Below are positions 35,931 through 45,620 of a stretch of DNA of 64,000 nt, one piece after another. Each line of letters opens with the position of its first letter. The first letter of the stretch is position 1. The stretch spans positions 257,962 to 321,961 of the forward strand of contig DDEZ01000013.1 in NCBI GenBank assembly GCA_002336805.1, read 5' to 3'. The stretch is from Bacteroidetes bacterium UBA1941. Lineage in GTDB: Bacteria > Bacteroidota > Bacteroidia > Chitinophagales > LD1. The notes below the pieces were generated by a model. That model was given only the letters and a program-made list of their open reading frames with translations. It was not told the DNA's origin and made no database searches. A program made the translations under genes and the position numbers.

Positions 35931-38024
35931 TTAATGAGCCACTACAAATCTTTTAACCGTTTTTTGGTTGTTGCTGGTTATCACTACGTTGTAGATACCG
36001 GCAGCGAGGTCGCTTACATTGGCATCTACCTTATTGATACCTTGGCCCATAGCGCCGTTAGCTACCATCTTTACAGTCTCACCGAGCGTATTGATGATCG
36101 TGATATCAAACTGTGCAGCCTGAGTCACACCGAGCTCGATGCTCACTTGGTCATTAGCCGGAGCAGGATATACACTTACTGTATTCAGAGTAGGTACCTC
36201 ATGGATACCGATATTCATATCAGCATTGATGTTGATCTGATCTACAAACATGTTATCACCGTAGTCAGATGTAGCGTGGAAACGAACCCATACGTTGTTT
36301 TGACCAGCGTAGTTATTCATATTGATGGTATCACCTACCCAGTCAGCTGCTGCTGTAGGATAGAAGCCTGGTACGTTACGTTGGTTGTCAGCAGGTACGG
36401 TCGCGAGAGCTGCACCGGCCTTATTCCACAGGCTGGTCCATGTAGTACCGCAGTCTGTAGATACCTGTACTTCCAGTTGATCGTTGGTCGAATTGTCGTA
36501 CTGGCTATATGCATGCTTGAATGTGAATTCTGCAGTAGTCTTGCCTGTAAAGTTAGCCTTCTCCAGGTAGTAGTCACCTATGCCGCCAGCTTGTACATTC
36601 CATGCCCAGAACCAGATGCTCTGATCATCATCAGAGCCCAGGAAGGTACGGTCAGGATCTGTACCGAGATAGTTCTCAGTCAGGACAGGTACATACCAGC
36701 TAGGGAACCAGATCTGGTCGCCGTTGGTAGCCTCATAGTTCTGAGGGAATACAGTACTGTCGCTGAAAGTCTGCACGATAGGCGCAGGGTATGAAGCACC
36801 AAAGATCTGATGCTGAGTCTTCACAGTATCAAAGATAGATACAGAGTAGTTGCTCAGGCCGTTAGGGCTGCTCAGTACGAATGTGATCGTAGGGTAGCCA
36901 TTACCTACAGGTACAGCTATCGGACCACCATCTATCATCACTGTAGCTCCCGGAGCGATCGGTGTATTGTAGGTGAAGTTGTTGAGGCTTGTAGCACCTG
37001 ACAGTACATTTACGTTCAGCGTATTGATGGTTACGTTACCAGTGTTGATCACTGTCACATACGCACCGATGCTGGATGTGCTTGTGTTTGTACAAGAGAT
37101 ATCTGGCACTGAGTCGTGGTCTGCTACCAGCTCTACCAGGTTGGTCGGAGCTACCAGCTGGCTGATACCAGACTGCTTTACGTCCTTATTGTTGTCGTCC
37201 TGTACCCATGCTACGAAGCGCAGCTGAGCCTTAGAGCGTACGTAGTTAGGTATCTTTACCGCAAAGCGGAAAGTATCAGTACGGCCTGCCAGCAGAGTAT
37301 CTACCAGCTGAGAGCCACCCGCGTTAGGGTACATGCCCCTTACTACCTGCGCAAAGTGAGTTTCACCGTTAGTACCAGGAGCATTTACGTAGTCCAGGCT
37401 GTTTTCTACCATCGCTACGCGAAACTTCAGGCTATTGTGTGTACCGGCGTTAAAGTTGTCGGTAGTATTCAGTACTGCTACTGCATATACAGAGTCATTA
37501 TTAGCCGAGTAGCTGTGAGTCACAGTGATAGCGCATGGAGACATGACTGCATGGCGCGCTGTGAAGCTCGGAGAGTATGGGGTAGAGGCAGCAATGCCAT
37601 TAGGCGTACCGTAGACGCTGCTTTCATAGTGGATAGACAGTGTGTCAAACCAGAATGGTACAAAGTTCTGTACGCTGTTGGTACCGGTGGTAGGCCCCTG
37701 GATAGGAGAGTACCCACCGCCGTCTTGCCAGCCAGATGGTGCGAAGTTCACACCATAGTATGTCATACGGGTATTGGTCACGGTCTTGTAGGCATTGTAG
37801 ATAGGGCCTGCAGATGGGATCGGGCTCTGGTATGCTATATGCACCAGAGAGTCAGTAGTGTGCGTCTGGAGGTACTTGTCCAGGTATGGATTGATACCCG
37901 CGCATGGACCGCAGTTTTCGCCCGTGAATTCCTCAAAGAGGACCACCCGCGGCGTAGACTGCGCACTCACAGTCAGCGAGGCAGAGAGAAGTGCGCCTGC
38001 GAAAAGCGCGTAAATTTTTTTCAT
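35931..38024 (-). CDS. Omp28-like T9SS-exported protein
   Basis: 697 residues. A signal peptide (ending TVSAQ) is followed by an Omp28-type thioredoxin-like domain starting VVLFEEFTGENCGPCAGINP with CxxC-like NCGPC. A central beta region has a CARDB-like stretch (VTVINTGNVTINTLNVNVLS), then a jelly-roll/MAM-like domain (about 450-610: AWNVQAGGIGDYYLEKANFT, DQLEVQVSTDCGTTWTSLW). The end is a sorting tail (VSVYPAPANDQVSIELGV, INTLGETVKMVANG, TVKRFVVAH). Likely surface-located; the intact CxxC allows a disulfide-related role, unproven. Confidence 0.85.
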   Translation of the reverse strand: MKKIYALFAGALLSASLTVSAQSTPRVVLFEEFTGENCGPCAGINPYLDKYLQTHTTDSLVHIAYQSPIPSAGPIYNAYKTVTNTRMTYYGVNFAPSGWQDGGGYSPIQGPTTGTNSVQNFVPFWFDTLSIHYESSVYGTPNGIAASTPYSPSFTARHAVMSPCAITVTHSYSANNDSVYAVAVLNTTDNFNAGTHNSLKFRVAMVENSLDYVNAPGTNGETHFAQVVRGMYPNAGGSQLVDTLLAGRTDTFRFAVKIPNYVRSKAQLRFVAWVQDDNNKDVKQSGISQLVAPTNLVELVADHDSVPDISCTNTSTSSIGAYVTVINTGNVTINTLNVNVLSGATSLNNFTYNTPIAPGATVMIDGGPIAVPVGNGYPTITFVLSSPNGLSNYSVSIFDTVKTQHQIFGASYPAPIVQTFSDSTVFPQNYEATNGDQIWFPSWYVPVLTENYLGTDPDRTFLGSDDDQSIWFWAWNVQAGGIGDYYLEKANFTGKTTAEFTFKHAYSQYDNSTNDQLEVQVSTDCGTTWTSLWNKAGAALATVPADNQRNVPGFYPTAAADWVGDTINMNNYAGQNNVWVRFHATSDYGDNMFVDQININADMNIGIHEVPTLNTVSVYPAPANDQVSIELGVTQAAQFDITIINTLGETVKMVANGAMGQGINKVDANVSDLAAGIYNVVITSNNQKTVKRFVVAH

Positions 38025-38211
38025 TGCCGTTTGATTTTTGTTTTAAGTAAAGAATAACGTGATGTGAATATCACAATATTTTTTAGAAACAAAACATTTT
38101 ATCGGCGGAAAATGGAGGGCAAAAAACACCCTCCCAATCTATTGAAAATGAAGTAAATATTAAACTGCTTGGCTTTCCGGACAACCCCGCAAAAAACCTT
38201 TTACACACCCC

Positions 38212-39363
38212 TTATTGCAGTACCTCGCGGAGCTTATCCTCCAGCTGGTCGCCGCGCAGGTTCTTGGCTATGATCTTGCCCTCCTTATCCAGTAGAAACT
38301 GCGCCGGTATGGAGTTGACCCCATAGGTGCGCGCAGCGGCACTCTGCCAGCCCGCCAGGTCGCTCACATGGTATGGCCATATCAGGCCGTCCTGAGAGAT
38401 AGCGTTTTTCCACTTCTCGCCATCCTGGTCCAGTGACACACTGTAGATCGTAAAGCCCTTGTCCTTAAACTTATTGTAGGCTGCTACCACATTCGGGTTT
38501 TCCCTCCTGCACGGGCCGCACCAGCTGGCCCAGAAGTCCAGCAGCACCACCTTGCCCCGCAGGCTGCTCAGCTTCACCTCCTTGCCACTCGGATCTTTGA
38601 ATGCCAGCTCCGGCGCCTGTGCACCGACAGCCGTCTGCGCCTGGCTCTGCTCCGCCATTTGCTGCTGCTTCAGCTGCGTCTCCATATTGGTGATCTGGGT
38701 GCGCATTTCTTTGGCATAGCTCGATCCCGGCAGTTCCTTTTCCAGGCGCTCCACTATGGCCTTATTCTCAGCAGGGTAGTGGTCCATGCGCAGGAAGCTC
38801 GTATAGTACAGCGCCACCAGCACATCCTTGGTCGCGGCAGCTTTTTGCTTCATGGTGTTTTCCAGCTGCATGCCGGCTGCCTGTATGGCCGTAGCCATCT
38901 TCTGCAGGGTATCCATGCCCGCACCGGCATTCTGCGCCATCTGAAACTGATTATTCATCACCTGTAGCTTCTGCTGCTGGTCATTGATCGTCCTGATCGC
39001 CTCCTGAAACTCCGTATTCGCCTCGCTACCCTTGGTGAACTTAGCCCCCGTGCCCGGTGTATTGTAGTCTATGTCTACTTTGTATGGCTTATTCTCCAGC
39101 AGCACCAGCCACGAGTGCTGGTTGTCTATCCGCAGGCGGTAGAATCCCTTCTCTGCCGTGCTCGACATGTGAAAGTCCCCACCCGCAGCGATCCTGGCCG
39201 AATCTATCACCGTGATCTGGCTCAGGTTCAGCCGCTCCAGGTAGATCGTACCGCTGCCGCCCTTCACAGCGCCGTCTATGGTATATTTGGTGCCATCGCC
39301 CGCGCTATTGCACGAGGTCATAGCCACCAGTATCAGTATCACGAGAGATGTCAGTCTTTTCAT
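38212..39363 (-). CDS. TlpA-family thiol-disulfide lipoprotein (DUF4369 + thioredoxin)
   Basis: 383 residues from the ATG at 39363, which opens a lipoprotein signal (MKRLTSLVILILVAMTSC); a second in-frame ATG lies 27 bases upstream. A DUF4369-like N-terminal domain (YTIDGAVKGGSGTIYLERLN, VDSARIA-type pattern) is followed by a Gln-rich helical linker and a thioredoxin domain (about 250-383) with LLDFWASWCGPCRRENPNVV and cis-Pro VNSIPAQFLLD. Such proteins reduce periplasmic disulfides or feed cytochrome c maturation. Confidence 0.88.
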   Translation of the reverse strand: MKRLTSLVILILVAMTSCNSAGDGTKYTIDGAVKGGSGTIYLERLNLSQITVIDSARIAAGGDFHMSSTAEKGFYRLRIDNQHSWLVLLENKPYKVDIDYNTPGTGAKFTKGSEANTEFQEAIRTINDQQQKLQVMNNQFQMAQNAGAGMDTLQKMATAIQAAGMQLENTMKQKAAATKDVLVALYYTSFLRMDHYPAENKAIVERLEKELPGSSYAKEMRTQITNMETQLKQQQMAEQSQAQTAVGAQAPELAFKDPSGKEVKLSSLRGKVVLLDFWASWCGPCRRENPNVVAAYNKFKDKGFTIYSVSLDQDGEKWKNAISQDGLIWPYHVSDLAGWQSAAARTYGVNSIPAQFLLDKEGKIIAKNLRGDQLEDKLREVLQ

Positions 39364-39420
39364 TGTTTTATTTTTCTGTATCGTTTTCATCAGCTATGCG
39401 AAAGTATTTATAATTAACTC

Positions 39421-39660
39421 TTTTGCGTTTCCGCTTTTTGGGGTCACCCCCGCATTCCTATGTGATCTATGTGTTCTATGTGGTTCAAAATGTATTCCTC
39501 TGCGTCTCCGCGCCTCTGCGGTTAAACTGTATTTCTATGTCTCTATGTTTCTATGTGGTTCAAAAACTGTATTCCTTTTTTGCGCCTCTGCGCTTTTGCG
39601 GTCAAACTGTATTCTGTATTAATTCCGAGTTATTCAAAGCATTCTGAAAATTCTGCTTCA
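39421..39660. repeat. Mixed short-period repeat cluster filling the tlpA-gatB gap
   Basis: The 303-bp gap holds no gene. It carries CTTTTGCGTTTCCGC, a GGGGTCACCCCC palindrome, TATGTGATCTATGTGTTCTATG with GTGGTTCAAAATGTATTCC, CTCTGCGTCTCCGCGCCTC, a second TCTATGTCTCTATGTTTC block with GTGGTTCAAAA, and TTGCGCCTCTGCGCTTTTGC. It ends GTATTCTGTATTAATTC and an AATTCTG patch. Confidence 0.7.
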
Positions 39661-39666
39661 GACCAT

Positions 39667-41115
39667 CTACGCCAGCAATTCCCCCATGATCTTATTCACC
39701 AGCTTAGGATCTGCCTTGCCTTGCGACCCCTTGATCACCTCACCTACAAATAGCCCCATCAGACCCTTCTGTCCACCCTTATACGCAGCCACCTTCTCAG
39801 GGTACTTCGCCAGCACAGCCACCGCTAGGTCCTTGATCATACCCTCGTCACTGCTTTGCAGCAGATTGAGGCGCTCCAGTACCGCCAGCGGAGACTCTGT
39901 AGGATTGGCCACCAGCTCCGGCAGCACCCGCTGCGACGCCACGGCAAAGTTCGTCTTGCCCGCATCTATCAGCGCTATCAGGTCGGCTATAGTCTGTGGT
40001 TTCACGGTCAGCTCCGCTATCTCCAGCGCATTCTCATTGAGGTAACTTTTGATCGGCCCTAGCAGCCAGTTAGACGCCGCCTTGTAGTTCTTCGTCAGCG
40101 CCAGCAGGTCATTGAGGTAGAAGGCCGTATCCTTATCATCCGTGATCACGCGCGCATCATACTCCGGCAGGCCGTAGGTAGTGGTATACTCCAGTATCAG
40201 GTCGCGGCTCAGCTTTGGCATCGCCGCGCGCACGGCGTCTACATACTCATCGGTCACGATCACCGGCGGCAGGTCCGGCTCGGGAAAGTACCTATAGTCA
40301 TGCGCCATCTCCTTGCTACGCTGCGAGAGGGTGATCCCCTTCAGCGCATCATAGCCGCGCGTCTCCTGCGTCAGCCGCTCACCGCGCTCCATCAGCTCCA
40401 CCTGGCGCTCAAATTCATATTCTATCGCCCTCTTCACATTGCGCATCGAGTTCATGTTCTTCACCTCCACGCGCGCGTTCAGCTTCGTATCGCCCTTCAG
40501 GCGGATCGAGATATTCGCATCGCAGCGCATAGATCCCTCCTCCATATTGCCATCGCAGATATCCAGGTAGCGCACCAGCTTCCGCACCTCAGTCAGGTAC
40601 TGGTAGGCCTCATCACTGCTGCGTATGTCCGGGCGGCTCACTATCTCTATCAGCGGCACACCCGCACGGTTCAGGTCTACGAGGGTAAAGTACGGGTCCA
40701 GGTCATGCGTGCTCTTGCCCGCGTCCTCCTCCATGTGGATACGCTCCAGGCCCACGCGCTTCTTCTCGCCGCTCACCTCAAACTCTATAAAGCCACCCTC
40801 ACAGATCGGCGTCTTGTCCTGCGTGATCTGGTAGCCCTTCGGCAGGTCCGCGTAGAAGTAGTTCTTCCTCGCGAACTGATTCTCCCGCCTGATCGTGCAG
40901 CCCGTAGCCAGGCCTATCTTCACGGCATACTCTATCGCCTTGCGATTCACCCGTGGCAAGGTGCCCGGATGCCCCAGCGAGATCGGGCTCACCTGCGTAT
41001 TGGGCGCAGCGCCAAAGGCCGCAGAGTCCCCGCAGTACATCTTACTCTGGGTACTGAGCTGCGCATGCACCTCCAGCCCCACTATCACCTCATATTTATC
41101 TGAAACAGCTGACAT
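39667..41115 (-). CDS. gatB: Asp/Glu-tRNA amidotransferase subunit B
   Basis: 482 residues, full length. GatB phosphorylates and amidates mischarged Glu-tRNA(Gln) and/or Asp-tRNA(Asn) in the GatCAB complex. Family blocks: VIVGLEVHAQLSTQSKMYC, GHPGTLPRVN, ENQFARKNYFYADLPKGYQI, IHMEEDAGKSTHD, DLNRAGVPLIEIVSRPDI, and a C-terminal YqeY/GatB domain ending VNKIMGELLA. gatA and gatC are not nearby. Confidence 0.97.
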   Translation of the reverse strand: MSAVSDKYEVIVGLEVHAQLSTQSKMYCGDSAAFGAAPNTQVSPISLGHPGTLPRVNRKAIEYAVKIGLATGCTIRRENQFARKNYFYADLPKGYQITQDKTPICEGGFIEFEVSGEKKRVGLERIHMEEDAGKSTHDLDPYFTLVDLNRAGVPLIEIVSRPDIRSSDEAYQYLTEVRKLVRYLDICDGNMEEGSMRCDANISIRLKGDTKLNARVEVKNMNSMRNVKRAIEYEFERQVELMERGERLTQETRGYDALKGITLSQRSKEMAHDYRYFPEPDLPPVIVTDEYVDAVRAAMPKLSRDLILEYTTTYGLPEYDARVITDDKDTAFYLNDLLALTKNYKAASNWLLGPIKSYLNENALEIAELTVKPQTIADLIALIDAGKTNFAVASQRVLPELVANPTESPLAVLERLNLLQSSDEGMIKDLAVAVLAKYPEKVAAYKGGQKGLMGLFVGEVIKGSQGKADPKLVNKIMGELLA

Positions 41116-41249
41116 AATGGTCTATAGACTAAGCCGTCAAAGTAAAGCAATTTCCAGCGGCTGCCAAACCGCAAGGCAGCGGAGGGTAATGGGTTGGGAA
41201 AAATTGAGGAAATACGTGCAGACTTTACCTTTTTTCTCACCGCAAAGCA

Positions 41250-41279
41250 CACCTCTGGTCGTATCTTATCACTGACCAC
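41250..41279. repeat. 30-bp hairpin repeat, left copy
   Basis: Starts CACCTCTGGTCG and ends TCACTGACCAC. It matches 41814-41843 at 26 of 30 positions and folds into a GGTC/GACC hairpin. Confidence 0.7.
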
Positions 41280-41473
41280 CGCGCAAGTAGGCCGTGGGGG
41301 AAGTGATTATAAGTGTAAAGTTCGATCTTATTGTTTTGAAAGCGAGAAAATCGCCCAAGGGTGAAATGACAACAATAGATCTAATGTTTTTTAAATAATA
41401 AACTATATTTAATAAAAATATAAGCAATGATCCGTCAAAAGGCAAACAGGATTATGCACTTGTTAGCTACGAA

Positions 41474-41707
41474 GTGGTAGCAGATGACCCCAATGTTGCA
41501 AGGGAAAATGAAGACCGCATTCAGCAAAAATTTTCTGAGTTAACAGGTCATCCAGTCAGATTACTACATAGAAGTTTGGTAATTCAAACGAAAGCTTCTC
41601 TAGATCAAACTGATACTAAAACTGAAAAAACTGCGTACCAAATATTCATTTCTGACAAAAAAATATGTTTAGCTGCCGATTTTATGGGCTATTTGGAGAA
41701 ACAGTAA
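41474..41707 (+). CDS. Small ORF of unknown function, no clear start
   Basis: 77 residues from a GTG at 41474, but the frame is open and protein-like upstream to 41402 (NDPSKGKQDYALVSYEVVAD) without an ATG, so either an unusual start is used or the 5' end is lost. The product is hydrophilic (RENEDRIQQKFSELTGHPVR; AYQIFISDKKICLAADFMGY). AT-rich compared with gatB. Hairpin repeats flank it. No family recognised. Confidence 0.4.
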   Translation: MVADDPNVARENEDRIQQKFSELTGHPVRLLHRSLVIQTKASLDQTDTKTEKTAYQIFISDKKICLAADFMGYLEKQ

Positions 41708-41813
41708 TTCTCGCTAACCTATCATATAAATCCCTTTAGCCTTCAACCTTATGTGACGTTTCCGAGCGAAGGATCCCGAATGCACTAGCGCTGGTAAAAC
41801 AACTACTGAGCGG

Positions 41814-41843
41814 CACCTGTGGTCGTGTGTTATCACCGACCAC
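41814..41843. repeat. 30-bp hairpin repeat, right copy
   Basis: CACCTGTGGTCG...TTATCACCGACCAC with stem TGGTCG(T)GTG / CAC-CGACCA and loop TTAT. Pairs with the 41250 copy. A weaker relative (GTGGTACGGTCATAACACCG) lies at about 41915-41934. Confidence 0.7.
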
Positions 41844-41983
41844 TAAACTATGGACGATCAAAAGAAAACAGTGCTAGTTCTTATTGAGAGTAAAGTGGGA
41901 TGCTCAATGTTGTGGTACGGTCATAACACCGACACAGGGGAAACAGGCGAGGGTAGGAAGTGTCACACCGGTCACCGGTAGAA

Positions 41984-44352
41984 TTAGGTTACCACACATT
42001 CTAGATAAGGTACCAAGGCATTATGAATTCTGAAGCGCTTTGAGTTTAACTTCTGCGCTATTTTCTTTATTTTTTTTGACTTATCGACATCATATTCATA
42101 CTCAAAGATGCCCTCTTTTACTTCGCGACCAATTATTGTTAGATCAACCAAATGATCTATGAATGACTCGATTGCTTGAGGCGTATCTGCATTAATCGAG
42201 GCTATTTTCATTTTTTCAATTATTTCATCCTCAGTTAAAATAATTGTTGATGCCATTAGTTCATACATGAAATTTTCCATTTGCGTAATGGTTATTCCAT
42301 TTTCAACAATAATTGATTTAAAGACCCAAGACGAATATTCTTTATGAGCGCTATTTATATCATCATCCTGAATCAACAAATGACCTCTAGAAACTGCAAA
42401 GTTTTTAGCCGATTTGAAAAAATATATAATATCTCTAGGCCTAGGGAAAATCAAATCCATTATATATTCCTTCACAGGAATGTTTCTAACGTCTTTAACG
42501 ATAAAACGTTCCCATAAATCTTGAACTCTGTAGTTCTTTTCATTTAATTCCACAAAGCGCTCTTCAATTATTCGAAAGAGTAGATCTTTATCATCCCATT
42601 GTAATCTAGTAACCTCGATTTTGTCTGGTTCCCTAGCATTGGATGTTATATACTTGAAAATATCGCTACGCAAAAATATTGTTAAGTGAAATGAAATTTC
42701 GGTTTGTGCAGACTTAATAACGGACAATTCATTTACTATTCGACCAGATACTCCGAGCAGTCCTAGAATGTATTTGCTTAGGATATTAATTTTCGAGCTC
42801 GCCCTCCAAGATTTATCTAGGTTATCTATTAAAACTATCAGCTTATGTTGTTTTGGAATCAATTTAGCAAAGTGATCTTTTAGTATGCTAATTGTCCCCT
42901 GATGAAGGTATTCTGAAATCTTTAAACGGTATTCTTGATTATTGCCATTACCAATTTCTGAAATATTATTCTGCTTTAATACTTTAATTTGCTCTTCCAA
43001 TCGAGTACTAAAATCAGTTAGAAATATGCTGGATTTAGTATTGATATATTTAATAAATTCAAAATCATTTTTGGTCTTGGCATAATCTGGCTTTGAATCA
43101 ATATCTTCAAAAAGTGTTTTGGCAATTTCAGTATAGATGAGAAACTTCCAAATGCATTCGACCAAAAACCCTTTTTCAAATTCATTATTAGCGGCTTCCA
43201 TTAATGAGATCAACCCATCTATTTCAAAATTTATGGGTTTAATTACGACAATATGATTTCGTTTGTCCCTTTTTAACTCACTATTAAGGTAATATAGAGT
43301 TGCGGTTTTACCTGTGCCCTTGCGGCCAACAACAATATTGTGTTCGCCTTTGATTAAAGTATTTATATTAGAACTTTCAACAAAGTATTGATAAAGTTCT
43401 TGGCTTTCATGCTCGGCTATGGCTTCACCAAAACTTATGTTTTGTAACTCACTTCTTTTATGCTTGATTTCTTTTATAGTTTCCTGCCTTACATAAAGCT
43501 CACCAATATCTTTTTGTACTTCTTCAAAAAAGCTGCTAACAATATCAATGCATTCATTTCGATTGTTAAATTTTTTTAATACCTCTTTTAAATCTAATGG
43601 CGATTCATAAGGAGTTTCAGCAATCATTTTGATTCGCTTATCCCTTCCTAAGGCCAAACCCGATATCAATGAACATTTTGCGTTATGAACCTCATGACCA
43701 ATTCTGTGAGAAGAGGATAGTTGGGATAATAAACATGGTACAAGAGATAATTGTTGAACATACCAAGTAAGAGGCTCAACCTTACTCTCAGCGGGATCAT
43801 CTAAAATGTAGGGAAGTTTAAATTGTTTTGCTAGATTAATTATATCCTGATTATAGTTAGTATTGACTTGCCCATTCATTATCAAAAAGGAGGCTCGGGA
43901 TTCTTTACCTTCAATAGTATCAGCAAGGGTATCCCATAAGCATTTTTTGACTTGATTATAAGGTTGTTCTTTGTAAAATTTACTGATAATATCACGAGTA
44001 TTTGTATAAGTCGAATATCCAACTGTATCCAATAGACCAAGTTCTTTTTGCCTTTTTACGGAATTATCATACGATCTGTCGTTGATTATAAATAATGGCT
44101 TCTTCTTAGCAATAGCATATCCTAATTCAAAAAGTACATTATCATTCAAGCCCGTAAGGTCAGCGCAGAAAAAATCGCATTCGTCAATTTCTTCAAGGAT
44201 TTTAGAAATGATTAATTGCCAGAGTTTTTTAGGTCTTTCCAAGATATTATCTCAGCTTCTGAGCTTTTATTAATTTCCAGTATTGCTTCCTCTATCGCTT
44301 CGCCACATGATGTTGGGTTTGAACCGTACGCAAAAAAACCTTTAGCTTTCAT
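41984..44352 (-). pseudogene. Defence-like P-loop ATPase with N-terminal NDT/TIR-like domain, frameshifted
   Basis: The start at 44352 (MKAKGFFAYGSNPTSCGEAI) runs to a stop near 44212. The rest continues in another frame: adding one T to the minus-strand AATTAATC near 44215-44217 gives SGN-LIISKILEEIDECDFF, restoring one protein of about 788 residues. The N-terminal 130 residues fit a nucleoside-deoxyribosyltransferase/TIR-like fold (CADLTGLNDNVLFELGYAIA). The middle has a P-loop (VVGRKGTGKTATLYY, bases 43303-43335) and Walker B (KLIVLIDNLDKSW), like the Sll1717-type P-loop ATPases. AT-rich and surrounded by repeats, as expected for transferred defence genes. Single-base loss or sequence error. 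Confidence 0.7.
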
Positions 44353-44462
44353 ATTTGCATCGTGCTTTTTGACGAAAATAATTTTTGAATTATTCAAATA
44401 TAACTATTTGATAGTTATTCGTAGACCAATCCCAGCCCGCTGTTCCAATTTTAGCCCCGCTG

Positions 44463-44520
44463 TTCCAGGTTTAGCGTAGCGTAACTTGGAGCAGGGAATA
44501 ACTTCAAGTCTCAGACTTGA
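44463..44520. repeat. Palindrome pair
   Basis: TTCCAGGTT-n-AACTTGGAG (44463-44491) and TCAAGTC-TCA-GACTTGA (44504-44520). A TGTTCCA-type leader precedes the first (also at 44442). Confidence 0.6.
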
Positions 44521-44650
44521 GGCGTAGTACAGGTCTTAGCGTCTTTGCGCCTTTGCATGAAACAGCATTCCACGGCTGCGCCCTTCGAGCCCTTACAGCA
44601 TTCCCTTCAGGCTGTTCTTAGCGTCCTTCGTGTGAAAACGCATTTGTATT

Positions 44651-44698
44651 CTTTAGCATTTTCGCGTTTTTGCGAGCCATAAAGCATCTGGCTGTTCC
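44651..44698. repeat. 48-bp direct repeat, copy 1
   Basis: Ends GCGAGCCATAAAGCATCTGG-CTGTTCC; differs from 44853-44900 at four positions, all in the TTTCGCG-rich first half. Confidence 0.7.
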
Positions 44699-44708
44699 AC
44701 CAACTGGC

Positions 44709-44795
44709 GCGGAACTTAGTTCCGTGCCGAAGCTAGGCCCTCCACTGGTCTAAGCTTCCAGCTTAGCCCTACCCATCCGTTAAGCTTTTAGCTTA
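44709..44795. repeat. Three palindromes with 3-nt loops
   Basis: CGGAAC-TTA-GTTCCG (44709-44723), CTAAGCT-TCC-AGCTTAG (44749-44765), TTAAGCT-TTT-AGCTTAA (44779-44795). The last two are sequence variants of each other, as in REP families moved by Y1 transposases. Confidence 0.65.
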
Positions 44796-44852
44796 ATAGT
44801 CTTTACTGTTCTTAGCGCCCTTCAAGCCCTTTGCGTGAAAAGCATTTACATT

Positions 44853-44900
44853 CTTTCGCGCTTTCGCGTTTTCGCGAGCCATAAAGCATCTGGCTGTTCC
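44853..44900. repeat. 48-bp direct repeat, copy 2
   Basis: CTTTCGCGCTTTCGCG...GCGAGCCATAAAGCATCTGG-CTGTTCC; see copy 1 at 44651. Confidence 0.7.
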
Positions 44901-44962
44901 TTCTGCATTTACTTAAACCCTTTGCGCCTTTGCGAGAGATCACTCTCCCCCCAAAAAAGCCG

Positions 44963-45601
44963 CTAAAACTCAGCCCGCAAAAAATACCCATCCTCAAAGA
45001 CGATAGCCGGCAGGTACGCCGGCGCCTTCCCGTCAAAGTACGCGATAGGCGGCACCAGCGCCTTGTCAGGATGCAGCTGGTTATACCGGAAGAGCTTCTC
45101 CCGCGTCACGTTCTGCGCCTTGGCAGGCTTCGTAGCCGCAGGCCCATCAGCAGGCAGCGTAGCAGCAGCCTCCTCCTCCGCAGGCCGCGCAGGCACCTCC
45201 GCCACAGGCTGCGGAGGTGGGTCCGGCTGCGCATCTATCTGCGCCAGGTGGCTCACATCCGGCTCAGCGGGCACCACACCCGGCTCGCGGTTCCACCCAT
45301 AGTGGTGCCGCAGCATAAACATCCCAAACTGCACCGGGCACTTGCCATTCATCGTCTTGTCCACGATCCGCGCCTCAAAGCGCTGCTGTATCACCCGCAT
45401 CAGGTGTATGATCTCCGCGTTGCCGCGCCACTTGCGCCGCCAGTACGCCCACACATCGTCGTATACATTGGCCAGGCTCAGCGCATGGCCCAGGTACGTA
45501 CAGTCCGGGCTGTAGGAGAAGTTCTCGATCTGCCGTAGCGTCTCCATCGTACGCTCCAGCGTCCATTTCACGGCATTCGTATTGCCATCAGGTGCTGCCA
45601 T
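44963..45601 (-). CDS. Orphan terminase-small-subunit-like protein
   Basis: 212 residues. The N-terminal 105 residues resemble phage DNA-packaging small subunits: MAAPDGNTNAVKWTLERTME, LSLANVYDDVWAYWRRKW, HLMRVIQQRFEARIVDKTMN and CPVQFGMFMLRHHYGWNREP (the F-MLR-GW pattern). A Pro/Ala/Glu-rich linker (about 115-160) and a tail ending FEDGYFLRAEF follow. No other phage gene is near, so it may be a prophage relic or a domesticated DNA-binding protein. Tandem TAGGTAATA repeats lie just upstream. Confidence 0.5.
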   Translation of the reverse strand: MAAPDGNTNAVKWTLERTMETLRQIENFSYSPDCTYLGHALSLANVYDDVWAYWRRKWRGNAEIIHLMRVIQQRFEARIVDKTMNGKCPVQFGMFMLRHHYGWNREPGVVPAEPDVSHLAQIDAQPDPPPQPVAEVPARPAEEEAAATLPADGPAATKPAKAQNVTREKLFRYNQLHPDKALVPPIAYFDGKAPAYLPAIVFEDGYFLRAEF

Positions 45602-45620
45602 AGGTTGTTGTTTTAAGTTT

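Larger units (their letters stand above)
44353..44962. other. Gene-free 610-bp repeat cluster
   Basis: No supported gene. It contains at least four palindromes with mostly 3-nt loops, a 48-bp direct repeat and several TTTGCG/TTTCGCG stretches (entered separately). The first 50 bases hold the likely AT-rich promoter of the ATPase gene. Confidence 0.75.

Noticed and set aside
44463..44900. CRISPR array
   Set aside because: Repeats are palindromes of different sequence with irregular spacing, no regular spacers and no cas genes.
44963..45601. Prophage
   Set aside because: Only one phage-like gene; no large terminase, portal, capsid or integrase on either side.
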